A stretch of 64,000 nucleotides of DNA from assembly GCA_014529385.2 (NCBI GenBank), contig CM043960.1, forward strand, positions 77,973,910-78,037,909, written 5' to 3'. A program made the position numbers and the translations under genes. Source of the stretch: Adiantum capillus-veneris (taxonomy: Eukaryota > Streptophyta > Polypodiopsida > Polypodiales > Pteridaceae). Shown one piece after another: positions 11,404-20,509 of the stretch (the first letter of the stretch is position 1; the number at the start of each line of letters is the position of its first letter). The notes under the pieces are model-generated. The model was not told the DNA's origin, ran no database searches, and was given only the letters and a program-made list of their open reading frames with translations.

Positions 11404-11780
11404 TAGGTTATCCTTTAACTGTATTCCTTGCATCCATATAGCATCTTCAAAAGGATAATTCTTAATAAGACATTGTCGAATAGTCTTACCGCCTCTTAAT
11501 ACCTTGTCTTCATGTTGGGGAATGGACTCGAGCTGTAGCACCTCTTCTTGGCCCTCGATCTCCGGTGGGTCTTCAATAGTTGGTTCTTAAGGTGACTCTC
11601 CTTTGTAAGGTTTTAATAGGCTCACATGAAAAGTATTGTGTATGTGCCAATGGCTAGGAGACTTGAGTTGATAGGCCATCTCATTGATTGGCCTAAGAAT
11701 CTGGAAGGGACCATAATACCTTTTTGCTAACTTAGCATTGTAGAACGACCAGTAATTTTTGGAAGGGTCTCTTTGAGAAT
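11404..11780 (-). pseudogene. Integrase C-terminus and chromodomain (family X)
   Basis: The minus strand encodes LAKRYYGPFQI, then SPSHWHIHNTFHVSLLKPYKG, the integrase C-terminal SH3-like region of chromoviruses. A stop follows (at 11587) and then, still in frame, an acidic linker and a segment with GKTIRQCLIKNYPFEDAIW, resembling a chromodomain (the usual form has Y/W at the aromatic cage and ends in a W.P motif). The chromodomain would direct integration to marked chromatin. The in-frame stop and the split integrase make it a pseudogene. Confidence 0.8.
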
Positions 11781-12131
11781 TTAGGGACAAGACTAAACCT
11801 CTCTATGGCCTATCACCCGCAAATGGATGACCAAAGTGAAATAGCTAACAATTCTTGATCTACTAAAAGCCTATGTAACGGAAGTAGATCAAAGGTCCCA
11901 ATGGGAGAAGTACTTACCCTTAGTGGAGTATTCCTATAATAACACTGTATATACTTCCACTCGAAAATCACCTTTCGAGGTAATTGAGGGAAGATCTAAA
12001 AGTCCCCTGCTACTTAAGGTACACAAGAAGATCTTCGCTGCAGATGAGTATAGCCGAGACCTACAAGAATCTTTCCAGAAGATTAAGGATACAATCTTTA
12101 TCTCACAACAAAGGAAAAAGTATGTTGTTGG
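11781..12131 (+). pseudogene. Inverted middle segment of chromovirus integrase, left part
   Basis: On the plus strand this encodes LGTRLNLS, a degenerate YHPQxDDQSE motif (third catalytic Glu region), then VEYSYNN, TSTRKSPFEVIEG and a basic tail up to the copia insertion. These are the residues missing from the minus-strand integrase on either side. Orientation is therefore opposite to the flanking integrase parts. One single-base shift lies between the catalytic motif and the later part. The frame continues without a break past the copia insertion at 17830. Confidence 0.8.
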
Positions 12132-12215
12132 TGTTAGGAAATAAGACGTAGCTAAATAGATAATTGAGTAGATTACTTAATGGAGAGAGACAGATTTACA
12201 TACACGAGATTATAG

Positions 12216-12282
<67 letters not shown>

Positions 12283-12982
12283 CACGATATACGTGGTTCA
12301 CCCAATGTGGGATACGTCCACGGGAAAGCAGCCACTCAATGGCTTTAGTACTTCAAAACAAGAAGTAGTTTACAAAGGGATTATACCCTTAATGGAGCTC
12401 CCGCCTTGCTTCACTCTCACCACCTCACACTCACCTTGTTGCATCAACTTCACACTATGAAATGTGTGTAGAAATGGCCTCCTTTTATAGCCCAAAAGGG
12501 CTGCCCTCTCTTATGAGAGACAGCCATGTGTAGCCGCCCTTGTGCGAATAAGTCCAAATCGGACCCTCCAATCCGCCCATGTGTGGCCGCCCTTGAGAAG
12601 ACAAGTCCGCTTTTGAATTGGGCCACCGGCCACCGGCCATTGACTTCCGACCACCGGCCACCGGCCATTGACTTCCGACCACCGGCCATCGGCCATTGAC
12701 TACCGGCCACCGGCCAACCGACCGGTTGTTTTACGACCACTTTCCGACCGCCGTCCGACCATAATATTCCGGCAAAAAAGTATATTCCGACGAAAAAAAA
12801 GTCTCGAGGGCCTCCGCCCCCGAGGCCTTTAAAGTTGCCCCTGATTCTTGTCCGTGAAAATTTTGGTTTCCGGTGAGTGATTTTCCTTCACGCACGATGG
12901 CTTCTCCTCATAATGGGGGCCTTACAAATGTGCGCTTTTACCACATAAAATTACAAGGGTAAATCAGGCTCCATACTTAACA
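12132..12982 (-). repeat. Copia 3' LTR
   Basis: 851 bp, TGTTAGG...CTTAACA on the plus strand. Contains a GA microsatellite of about 29 units (12221-12278), a TATA box on the minus strand (near 12482-12490) and a CCGGCCATTGACTTCCGACCA-type minisatellite (about 12620-12720). It is longer than its partner LTR because of the GA tract, but lacks one approximately 22-bp minisatellite unit that the partner carries. Confidence 0.95.
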
Positions 12983-12995
12983 ATCTCCCACTTGG
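12983..12995 (-). promoter_or_regulatory. Polypurine tract of copia element
   Basis: The minus-strand reading is CCAAGTGGGAGAT, directly next to the 3' LTR. The same AAGTGGGAGAT precedes the LTR at 41631, as is typical of plant copia elements. It would prime plus-strand cDNA synthesis. Confidence 0.9.
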
Positions 12996-13042
12996 ATACT
13001 GATCTCCAAACCAAACCTGTGACTGCTTTCCATTCTGGCTTC

Positions 13043-14686
13043 TTATCCTTGAATGCCAATTGAAGATGAGCAAAAGCTCAACTTCTCCTTGTTGACCACC
13101 TTTGTAAACATGTCTGCAGGATTTTCACTTGTATGCACCTTTCCTAGCTTTAGTTGTCCCTCTTCCAAAAGAGTGTGTATGAAGTGATATCTCACCTCAA
13201 TGTGCTTTGTCCTTGAATGAAAGGCTGAGTTCTTCGCAATATGGATAGCGCTTTGGCTATCACTGTACAAGACACAATTGTCTTGTTTGAATCCAAGCTC
13301 TTCTAAGAATCTGTGAAGCCACAGAATTTCTTTGCTTGCATCCGTCATTGCTACATACTCTGCTTCCGTGGTAGAAAGTGAAACCACTTTCTGCAGCTTT
13401 GAAGCCTAGCTTACTGCTGTGCCTCCAACCGTGAACACATAGCCAGTAGTGCTCCTTCGAGTATCTTTGTCACCTGCCATATCTGCATGAGCATACCCTT
13501 CTAGAAAAATATCAGTTCCTCCAAAATACAAAGCATTTGTTGTTGTCCCTTTTAGATACCTAAGTATCCACTTCACAGCTTGCCAATGCTCTTTACCTGG
13601 GTTGTCCATGAACCTACTCACAACTCCCACTGCATGTGCAATGTCTGGCCTTGTCCAGACCATAGCATACATTAGAGAACCTACCGCTGCAGCATATGGA
13701 ACTTTAGACATATAGGCTATCTCCTCTTGTGTCTTTGGACACATATCCTTCGTTAGTTTAAAATGACCAGCCAAAGGTGTAGAAACTGGTTTTGCATTTT
13801 GCATTGCAAACCTTTCTAGTACCTTCTTGATGTAATCTTCTTGAGATAGCTTTATTGTCTTCTTCGTCCTGTCCCTTGATATTTTCATACCAAGTATCCT
13901 CTTTGTAGCACCTAAATCTTTCATTGAAAAAGATTTGGACAGCTCCTCTTTTAGGTCTTTGATGTCCTGCATGTTAGCACTTGCAATCAACATGTCATCA
14001 ACATACAACATTAGGATGATGAATTTCCCATCTCCCAAATTCTTCGTGTAGACGCAGTGATCCGAGTTGCATCTTGTGAATCCATGATCCAACATCCATC
14101 GATCAAACTTCAAGTACCATTGTCTTGATGCTTGCTTTAAACCATACAAGCTCTTCTTTAATCTGCAAACCATTTTCTCCTTACCTTTTACTTCATACCC
14201 CTTTGGTTGAAGCATGTAGATTTCCTCCTCTAAGTCACCGCGAGGGAATGCCGTATTTACATCCATTTGCTCGAGATTTAGATCATGAGCATCCACAAGG
14301 CTTAAGACAAGCCTAATTGAGTTCATTTTTACAACAGGAGAAAATATTTCATTAAAGTCAATACCTTTCTTTTGAGAAAAACCTTTTACCACAAGCCTAG
14401 ACTTGTACCTTTTCTTCCCACCTTCTTCTTCCTTTAGCTTGTACACCCATTTGTTTTGAAGTGCCCGCTTACCTTTAGGCAACTCAACCAACTCCCATGT
14501 TTGGTTGCGATGTAGTGAGTCCATCTCCACTTGCATGCTCTTCGTCCATTCTTCTTTGGATTCATGTTGCATAGCTTCTTCATATGATTCCGGCTCTCCA
14601 GAATCTGAGATCAAGAGATGGTTGAAGGAAGGAACAAACCTTTCTGGAGGTCTACTTGCTCTTGTAGATCTTCAGGGAATAGGTTA
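13043..14686 (-). pseudogene. Copia pol, RT and RNase H part, with stops
   Basis: In frame with the upstream gag-integrase frame but cut off by TAA (14684-14686) and TGA (14672-14674). The 402-residue open part carries the RT N-terminus (WVYKLK, RLVVKGFSQKKGIDF), the motif-A Asp (EQMDVNTAF, residue 118) and YVDD (residues 204-207), then the RNase H start. TAG at 13406-13408 replaces the usual Trp after GGTAVS; beyond it the RNase H continues with STTEAEY and SDSQSAI to 13043. AFPRG replaces the common AFLHG, and the usual DAD of RNase H reads HAD. RT would otherwise be complete. Confidence 0.92.
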
Positions 14687-16933
14687 AGGCTCCTCATTTG
14701 GTTGACGTTGTTGCACATTGTCACCGTTTGCAGTCCTTGAGTCTTCACCGTCCTCAAGCTCCATGTACTCATCACCTGTTTCTTTTGTTTGTTTTCTTTC
14801 CAAGTAATCTTTGTACATGTTTTGTTCGTTAAAAATTACATCCCTACTCCTTAAGATTTTACCATCTTCAGGATTCCATAGGCGATACCCAAAGTCTCCT
14901 TCTCCATAGCCAATGAAGAAACACTTTTTGGACTTTGCATCTAACTTTGATCTTAGGATTCTATCTATGTGCATGAAAGCCTCACACCCAAACACTTTGA
15001 GAAATGCATAATTCACCGGTTTACCTGTCCATGCCTCTTCTGGAACTCCCCCATCCAATGCCGTTGAGGGTGACCGATTGATTAAGTACGCAGACGTACT
15101 TACAGCTTTTGCCCAAAGCTCAAGTGGTAGGCCTGCATGTAGCCGCATGCTTCGTGCTCGTTCCATGATTGTCCTGTTCATCCTTTCCGAAATCCCATTT
15201 TGTTGAGGTGTCCTTGGGGTTTTCCTTTGCCTCCGAATGCCATTGCTAGCACAAAAGCTTTCAAAAGCTTGGCTGCAATATTCACCTCCATTGTCAGATC
15301 TGAGGCATTTAACCTTGGTACCTGTTTCATTCTCCACAAAGGCTTTCCACCTTTGAAATATGGAAAATACATCGGATTTATTCTTCATGACATAAACCCA
15401 TGTTTTTCTAGTCGCATCGTCTATGAATGTTACATAGTACAATGAGCCACCAAGTGATGGTGTACTTGCAGGACCCCAAACATCAGAATGAACCAACTCA
15501 AGTTTTTTATTTTTTCTTTCATTTCCTGATTTTTGAAATTTTACCCTCTTTTGTTTACCATAAACACAATCTTCACAGAACTCTAAGTCCACTTCTTTCA
15601 AACGTGGTAGAAGCTTCTTTGTTTGAAGGATTTGCATTCCTTTGGCACTCATATGCCCAAGTCGGTAGTGCCACACCGCACTCTCAACTTCTGTAGTTGC
15701 TGCACAAGCTGAAGGTTGCATGCTAACAGTACACAAGTAAAGTGTACCGACTTTTTCACCCTTGGAAACCACCAAAGATCCCTTTGAGATCTTCCACCGT
15801 TTGTTTCCGAATGCAATGTTGTGACCTTCATCGTCCAATTGTCCTGTAGAGATCAAATTTTTGCGAAGAGAAGGAACATGCCTAACATCTTTAAGCTTCC
15901 ATTCATTTCCATTAGCAGTTTTGACAGAAACTATACCTTTGCCGACAATCTCACAAGCTTCATCATCTCCCAAGTATACATACCCAAAATTACCTTTGGT
16001 GTAGTCTTGGAAATGTTGCTTGTGTGGTGTTGCATGGAATGAAGCCCCGGAATCTACTATCCAGGAATTAGACACATTGTCTAATGAGAGAATTAGAGCA
16101 TCTTGCTCTTCTTTACCTGCCACATTGGCCTCCGATGTTGGCTTGTTTTCTTCAGACTCTGTCTCCTTCTTCTTCTTGGACCAGCAATCCTTCTTGACGT
16201 GGCCCTTCTTGCCGCAGTTCCAACATTCAAGAACTGACTTTGTGCGTGACTTGCTCCGCCTTGAGCGATCACGACCCTTTTGGTTTTTGAACCTTTCCTT
16301 AGGCCTTCCTCTTGTTTCCACTGATAGTGGAGCACTTGATGATTCTCCTGTGCTTCTCCTTCGCATTTCCTCGCTTAGGAGAACACCCACAACATCATCA
16401 AACTTAAGAGTACTTGTGCCAGAGATAGAATTACTTACAGCCATCACAAGGCTGTCCCAACTATCCGGTAGAGATGATAGTATAAGGAGAGCTCGCACTT
16501 CGTCATCGAAATTGATTTTCACTGATCGAAGTTGACTTATGTTTGTGTTAAAGTCATTTAGGTGTTCTGCAATTGAACCATTCTCTGCCATCTTTAGATT
16601 GAACAAGCGCTTCATAAGAAATACCTTATTGGATGCCGATGGTTTCTCGTAGAAGTCGTCAAGTGACTTCATCAAGTCCTCCGTGGTCTTCATCTCCGAA
16701 ACATTGAAGGCCACCGTTGATGCCAAGCTTAACCGGATTGTTCCCAGTGACTTTCGATCAAGGACAATCCATGCTTCATCTGCCATTGTTGCGGGCTTCT
16801 TCGCAAGACCGCCTAGTGGCAAATAGAGGTCCTTCTGGTAGAGATAGTCTTCAATCTGCATCTTCCAATGTTGGTAGTTTTTGCCGTTGAACTTCTCAAT
16901 CTTGAGCTTCCCTTCCTCTGCCATAACTCCCAC
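14684..16933 (-). CDS. Copia Gag-protease-integrase polyprotein (749 aa)
   Basis: One open frame of 749 residues. Residues 1-200 are a Gag of the UBN2 type (FNGKNYQHWKMQIEDYL, SNKVFLMKRLFNLKM). A zinc knuckle CWNCGKKGHVKKDC lies at 237-250. The protease active site DSGA is at 294-297. Integrase has a His/Cys finger (H422, H427, C453, C456) and catalytic residues D484 (HSDVWGP), D547 (RSDNGGEY) and E583. A Pro/Gln-rich end precedes the stop. Translation may start at Met4 (MAEEGK). The ATG lies about 50 bases after the primer site. All catalytic motifs seen here are intact; the defects are downstream. Confidence 0.95.
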   Translation of the reverse strand: MGVMAEEGKLKIEKFNGKNYQHWKMQIEDYLYQKDLYLPLGGLAKKPATMADEAWIVLDRKSLGTIRLSLASTVAFNVSEMKTTEDLMKSLDDFYEKPSASNKVFLMKRLFNLKMAENGSIAEHLNDFNTNISQLRSVKINFDDEVRALLILSSLPDSWDSLVMAVSNSISGTSTLKFDDVVGVLLSEEMRRRSTGESSSAPLSVETRGRPKERFKNQKGRDRSRRSKSRTKSVLECWNCGKKGHVKKDCWSKKKKETESEENKPTSEANVAGKEEQDALILSLDNVSNSWIVDSGASFHATPHKQHFQDYTKGNFGYVYLGDDEACEIVGKGIVSVKTANGNEWKLKDVRHVPSLRKNLISTGQLDDEGHNIAFGNKRWKISKGSLVVSKGEKVGTLYLCTVSMQPSACAATTEVESAVWHYRLGHMSAKGMQILQTKKLLPRLKEVDLEFCEDCVYGKQKRVKFQKSGNERKNKKLELVHSDVWGPASTPSLGGSLYYVTFIDDATRKTWVYVMKNKSDVFSIFQRWKAFVENETGTKVKCLRSDNGGEYCSQAFESFCASNGIRRQRKTPRTPQQNGISERMNRTIMERARSMRLHAGLPLELWAKAVSTSAYLINRSPSTALDGGVPEEAWTGKPVNYAFLKVFGCEAFMHIDRILRSKLDAKSKKCFFIGYGEGDFGYRLWNPEDGKILRSRDVIFNEQNMYKDYLERKQTKETGDEYMELEDGEDSRTANGDNVQQRQPNEEP

Positions 16934-16983
16934 TCAATTCAAGGAAATATTTCCTTGAGATAATTTAGCTACAAGCAAACCTT

Positions 16984-16995
16984 GATCTGATACCA
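16984..16995 (-). promoter_or_regulatory. Primer binding site, initiator Met tRNA
   Basis: The minus-strand reading is TGGTATCAGATC, two bases from the 5' LTR end. It matches the usual TGGTATCAGAGC complementary to the 3' end of plant initiator-Met tRNA, with one difference at the penultimate shown base. Confidence 0.92.
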
Positions 16996-16997
16996 GT

Positions 16998-17824
16998 TGT
17001 TAGGAAATAAGACGTAGCTAAATAGATAATTGAGTAGATTACTTAATGGAGAGAGACAGATTTACATACACGAGATTATAGAGTAGAGAGAGAGAGAGAG
17101 TACACACGATATACGTGGTTCACCCAATGTGGGCTACGTCCACGGGAAAGCAGCCACTCAATGGATTTAGTACTTCAAAACAAAAAGTAGTTTACAAAGG
17201 GATTATACCCTTAATGGAGCTCCCGCCTTGCTTCACTCTCACCACCTCACACTCACCTTGTTGCATCAACTTCACACTATGAAATGTGTGTAGAAATGGC
17301 CTCCTTTTATAGCCCAAAAGGGCTGCCCTCTCTTATGAGAGACAGCCATGTGTAGCCGCCCTTGTGCGAATAAGTCCAAATCGGACCCTCCAATCCGCCC
17401 ATGTGTGGCCGCCCTTGAGAAGACAAGTCCGCTTTTGAATTGGGCCACCGGCCATTGAATTCGGCCACCGGCCACCGGCCATTGACTTCCGACCACCGGC
17501 CACCGGCCATTGACTTCCGACCACCGGCCATCGGCCATTGACTACCGGCCACCGGCCAACCGACCGGTTGTTTTCCGACCACTTTCCGACCGCCGTCCGG
17601 CCATAATATTCCGGCGAAAAAGAATATTCCGACGAAAAAAAAGTCTCGAGGGCCTCCGCCCCCGAGGCCTTTAAAGTTGCCCCTGATTCTTGTCTATGAA
17701 AATTTTGGTTTCCGGTGAGTGATTTTCCTTCACGCACGATGGCTTCTCCTCATAATGGGGGCCTTACAAATGTGCGCTTTTACCACATAAAATTACAAGG
17801 GTAAATCAGGCTCCATACTTAACA
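16998..17824 (-). repeat. Copia 5' LTR
   Basis: 827 bp, same ends as the partner LTR. The GA tract is only about 8 units here, and the minisatellite has an extra unit (about 17450-17475). The TATA box lies on the minus strand near 17304-17312. The LTR would drive gag-pol leftward. Confidence 0.95.
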
Positions 17825-17937
17825 GTTGGTAATCACAGAAGAGCCCAAGCCTTTAAAGAAAATGATTGGGTCTTGCTTAAATTTCCCAAGGCTCGATTAA
17901 GGCACACCACGGGCAAGAATCCTACGACACACCAATA
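17825..17937 (+). pseudogene. Inverted middle segment of chromovirus integrase, right part
   Basis: After the copia element and its second GTTGG, the plus-strand integrase frame resumes in phase with 12121-12131 and encodes a basic segment with NDWVLLKFPKARL, the C-terminal integrase region that should precede the YYGPF block. It stops near 17937, where the minus-strand integrase begins at SDRDPI. The copia insertion is therefore later than this coding order within the segment; whether it predates the inversion is not decided by the sequence. Confidence 0.85.
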
Positions 17938-18340
17938 GGATCTCTATCCGATACTATGGACATTGGAAAGCCATGGTACTTGAAGATTTGTGAAATGAAG
18001 AGGGTTGCCATTTGATGGGTTTTGATAGTCTTTTTGACAGGTATAAAATGAGCTTGTTTGCTAAACCTGTCTACTATCATCCATATCCTCGTATTCCCAT
18101 GGATAGACTTAGGCAATCCAAAGATAAAATCCATGGATATGATCTCCCATGGTGAATTAGGGATTGGTAAAGGTTGAAGAAATCTAGGTTGCTTCCCTCT
18201 ATCAAACTTCGTCTTTTGGCATACCACACATTTAGAAACATACTCTTGTATGTTTGCTTTCATGGTAGGCCAATAGAAATATGTTTCAATCCCTTTTAAG
18301 GTAGACTGAATCCCTCTATGCCCCGCATAAGGAGGAGCAT
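17938..18340 (-). pseudogene. Chromovirus integrase N-terminus and first half of core
   Basis: The minus strand encodes a His-containing ESHAPPYAGH region, CVVCQKTK (zinc finger Cys pair), then SMDFIFGLP (first catalytic Asp), WMIVDRFSKQAHFIP and IVSDRDPI (second catalytic Asp), where it ends abruptly at the inversion breakpoint. It matches the chromovirus type of integrase. The rest of the core lies in opposite orientation at 11781-12131. Confidence 0.88.
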
Positions 18341-18352
18341 GAGATTCATAAA

Positions 18353-18850
18353 TTACTTTCTCATGTAGTGAGTTAGTAACGCATAGTCTATTGCCAAGAG
18401 AATATAACCATCTTGTAAAGTAAATGGTTCCTCTTTCTTCCCTAGTGCAAGGACTGAAATCACATCTCTAAAATTTGGATCAATAGCATACTCATATATC
18501 ATAGAAGATAGATCATTGTGAGTTGCTATGGAAGCCTTATTCACTCTCTGCCGTCTTGAGAGTGCATCAACTACTTGATTATGCTTGCCAGCAATGTGAG
18601 CAATATGAAAATGAATTTCCAAAAGGAAATTTTCCCACCTGATTTGTTTATTGAAGAGCTTGGTCTGCGTCATGAAGTACTTAAGGCTTTGGTGATCCAT
18701 TCGTAGAATGAAAGGAGTCCCCAATGAATAGTGCTTCCATGAGTCTAAGGCATGTAGAACTGCGAGGAGTTCCTTTTCATATATGCCTAGAGCTTGCTCA
18801 ACAGGGTTGAGTCTTTGACTTTCATAGGCTATGGCGTGCCCTTATTGGAG
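18353..18850 (-). pseudogene. Chromovirus RNase H
   Basis: The minus strand encodes ALGIYEKELLAVLHAL (before 18724), MDHQSLKYFM and the HIAGKHNQVVDALSRR motif that ends gypsy RNase H, followed by a linker to the integrase. RNase H degrades the RNA strand during cDNA synthesis. The neighbouring frames are shifted, so it is part of a relic. Confidence 0.85.
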
Positions 18851-19725
18851 CTAAACAAATCCAAGAAAATCACCACAAGCGTCACATTGGACCTCAAATG
18901 GTTTTGAGAGATCCAGCAGTATAAGCACAGGTTGAGAGATAACCTTTTCTTTAAGCTTTTTGAAAGCATTGTTATCCTTGGCAGACCATGTATACCTAAC
19001 ATTTTTCTTTGTTAGGTCATGTAATGGTCCCGCAATTTGTGAGAACTTTTCTATGAAGCGTCTCTAGTATGCATACATACCTATAAAGCTTCTTAGTTCA
19101 TGAAGATTCCTTGGTTTAGGCCACCCTTTTATTACCTCTAACTTTGATGGATCCATTTGGATACCATCTTGAGAGATAACGTGACCTAAATAATGAATCT
19201 CTTTTAAGAAAATTTCACTTTTCTTTCGATTAATATAAAGTTTATTCTCTCGTAGAACTTGAAATATTACCTGGAGGTGTTGCTTGTGTTCGTCTATGAA
19301 TTAGAGTAGATGATAATATCATCAAAGAACACTCCAGTAAAAGTTCGGGGGGGCCTGAATAGCTTCTCCATCAAGCAGTTGAATGTGGCTAGTGCATTGG
19401 TCAAGCCGAAAGGCATGACTATATATTTGTAAAGACCAAACGTAGTGAGAATGCGGTCTTTACAATATCTTGATCAACTATCCTTATTTGATGGTAGCCA
19501 CTTTTTAGGTCAATCCTGCTGAAGTAGGTGGACCCTTGTAGCTTATCAAATAGGTCTTCTACCCATGGAACGGGAAACCTATCCTTGATAGTGATCCTAT
19601 TTAGTGCTCTATAGTCGACACACATACCATATGTGCCGTCTTTCTTTTGCACTAGTAGCATGGGTGAACAGAATGGAGATGAGCTAGGCCTAACCATGCC
19701 CTTCGTTAGCCTTTAGTACTGCTTA
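18850..19725 (-). pseudogene. Chromovirus reverse transcriptase, 5' truncated
   Basis: The minus strand encodes [30 protein letters not shown], the STYFSRIDLKSGYHQIR motif A (catalytic Asp kept) and, in other frames, the downstream palm and thumb. The 5' edge is at about 19700-19725, where sequence similarity to the plus-strand sister copy at 63.1-63.2 kb stops and plus-strand integrase of another element begins. Several frame changes mark it as a pseudogene. Confidence 0.88.
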
Positions 19726-20509
19726 TCATCTTCAGACTGATGGGTAGACAGAAGGAACAAATCAAATGAATACATTTTAAGAGCTTATTGTATGCACGAG
19801 GAGAATAAATGGACTAGATATTTGTATTTGGTTGAATTTGTGTATAATTCTTCATTCCAATGCTGAATTGGGATGTCTCCTTTTCAAGCATTGTATGGAC
19901 AAGAGTGTCTTACTCCACTCAAATGGAAAGACCCTCTCATACGAGTTCAAGCATCCAAAGAAATGTTGGATGAAATGAAAATACAAACCGATCTTATACG
20001 GCAGGATATTAAGAAATCTCAAGATAGACAGAAGAGTTATGTTGAGCCAAAATGATCTGCCATACTTTTTAAAGAAGGCGCTTTATCAAACGTAGCTCTT
20101 TATCAATGGGTAACTGTCAGAAGCTGAGTGCCAGATATTGTGGACATTTTGTAATCACAAAACAGATTAATAATCAAGCTTACAGACTTTTGTTACCACC
20201 ACACATATAGGTACATGATTTTTTTCACGTCAGCTTACTCAAGAAGTATGTATCTGATCCACAATATATTCTTGATGACTCTTTATTATCTACATCTACC
20301 AATGGAACTTTTGAAGTTTATCCCAAAATGATACTTCAAAGTAGAACCAAGCCTCTACGTAATCGGACCATTATTGAACACCTTTTTAAATGTCAACAAC
20401 GTATCCTCAAGAAGATGCCACTTGGGAACGTGATGATGATCAATTAGACTAAATTATCCAGATTTCATGTCGAGGTGAGGATGCCTTGAATTTTTCAAGT
20501 GTGAGAGGA
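19726..20509 (+). pseudogene. Second chromovirus: integrase end and chromodomain
   Basis: The plus strand, in shifting frames, encodes TDGQTE (third catalytic Glu region), MSPFQALYGQECLTP (19873 on), a coiled linker, then HVSLLKKYVSDP and a chromodomain-like tail (GTFEVYPKMIL ... RNRTIIEHLFK ... W.R region to about 20450). This is a chromovirus of a different family from the 11-19 kb element, as its sequence differs. It is followed directly by a purine-rich tract and an LTR, so this is the 3' end of a plus-strand element whose 5' part is missing. Confidence 0.82.
20496..20509 (+). promoter_or_regulatory. Polypurine tract of second chromovirus
   Basis: AAGTGTGAGAGGA lies directly upstream of the LTR start TGTAACATCCCC, as expected for the plus-strand primer. 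Confidence 0.75.

Larger units (their letters stand above)
12132..17824 (-). mobile_element. Full-length Ty1/copia retrotransposon (TNT1/Tork-like)
   Basis: A 5,693-bp element with LTRs at 12132-12982 and 16998-17824, and a perfect 5-bp target duplication GTTGG at 12127-12131 and 17825-17829. The primer site, polypurine tract and gag-pol frame are all on the minus strand in copia order: Gag, protease, integrase, RT, RNase H. By eye the LTRs differ by about nine substitutions over roughly 770 alignable bases, plus length changes in a GA tract and a minisatellite, so the insertion is fairly recent. Three in-frame stops inactivate the polyprotein. It sits inside the inverted integrase segment of a chromovirus. 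Confidence 0.96.
11031..19725 (-). mobile_element. Family-X chromovirus internal region, with inversion and nested copia
   Basis: Minus-strand pol pieces run RT (about 19.7-18.9 kb), RNase H (18.8-18.35 kb), integrase N-terminus and first part of core (18.3-17.94 kb), then integrase C-terminus and chromodomain (11.79-11.4 kb). The missing middle of the integrase is present but on the plus strand, and a complete copia element lies inside it. The RT is nearly identical in sequence to the plus-strand element at 63 kb, and the LTR family also matches, so both belong to one chromovirus family. Upstream of RT the element is cut at about 19725 by a plus-strand fragment of another chromovirus; no gag or 5' LTR remains. 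Confidence 0.85.
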
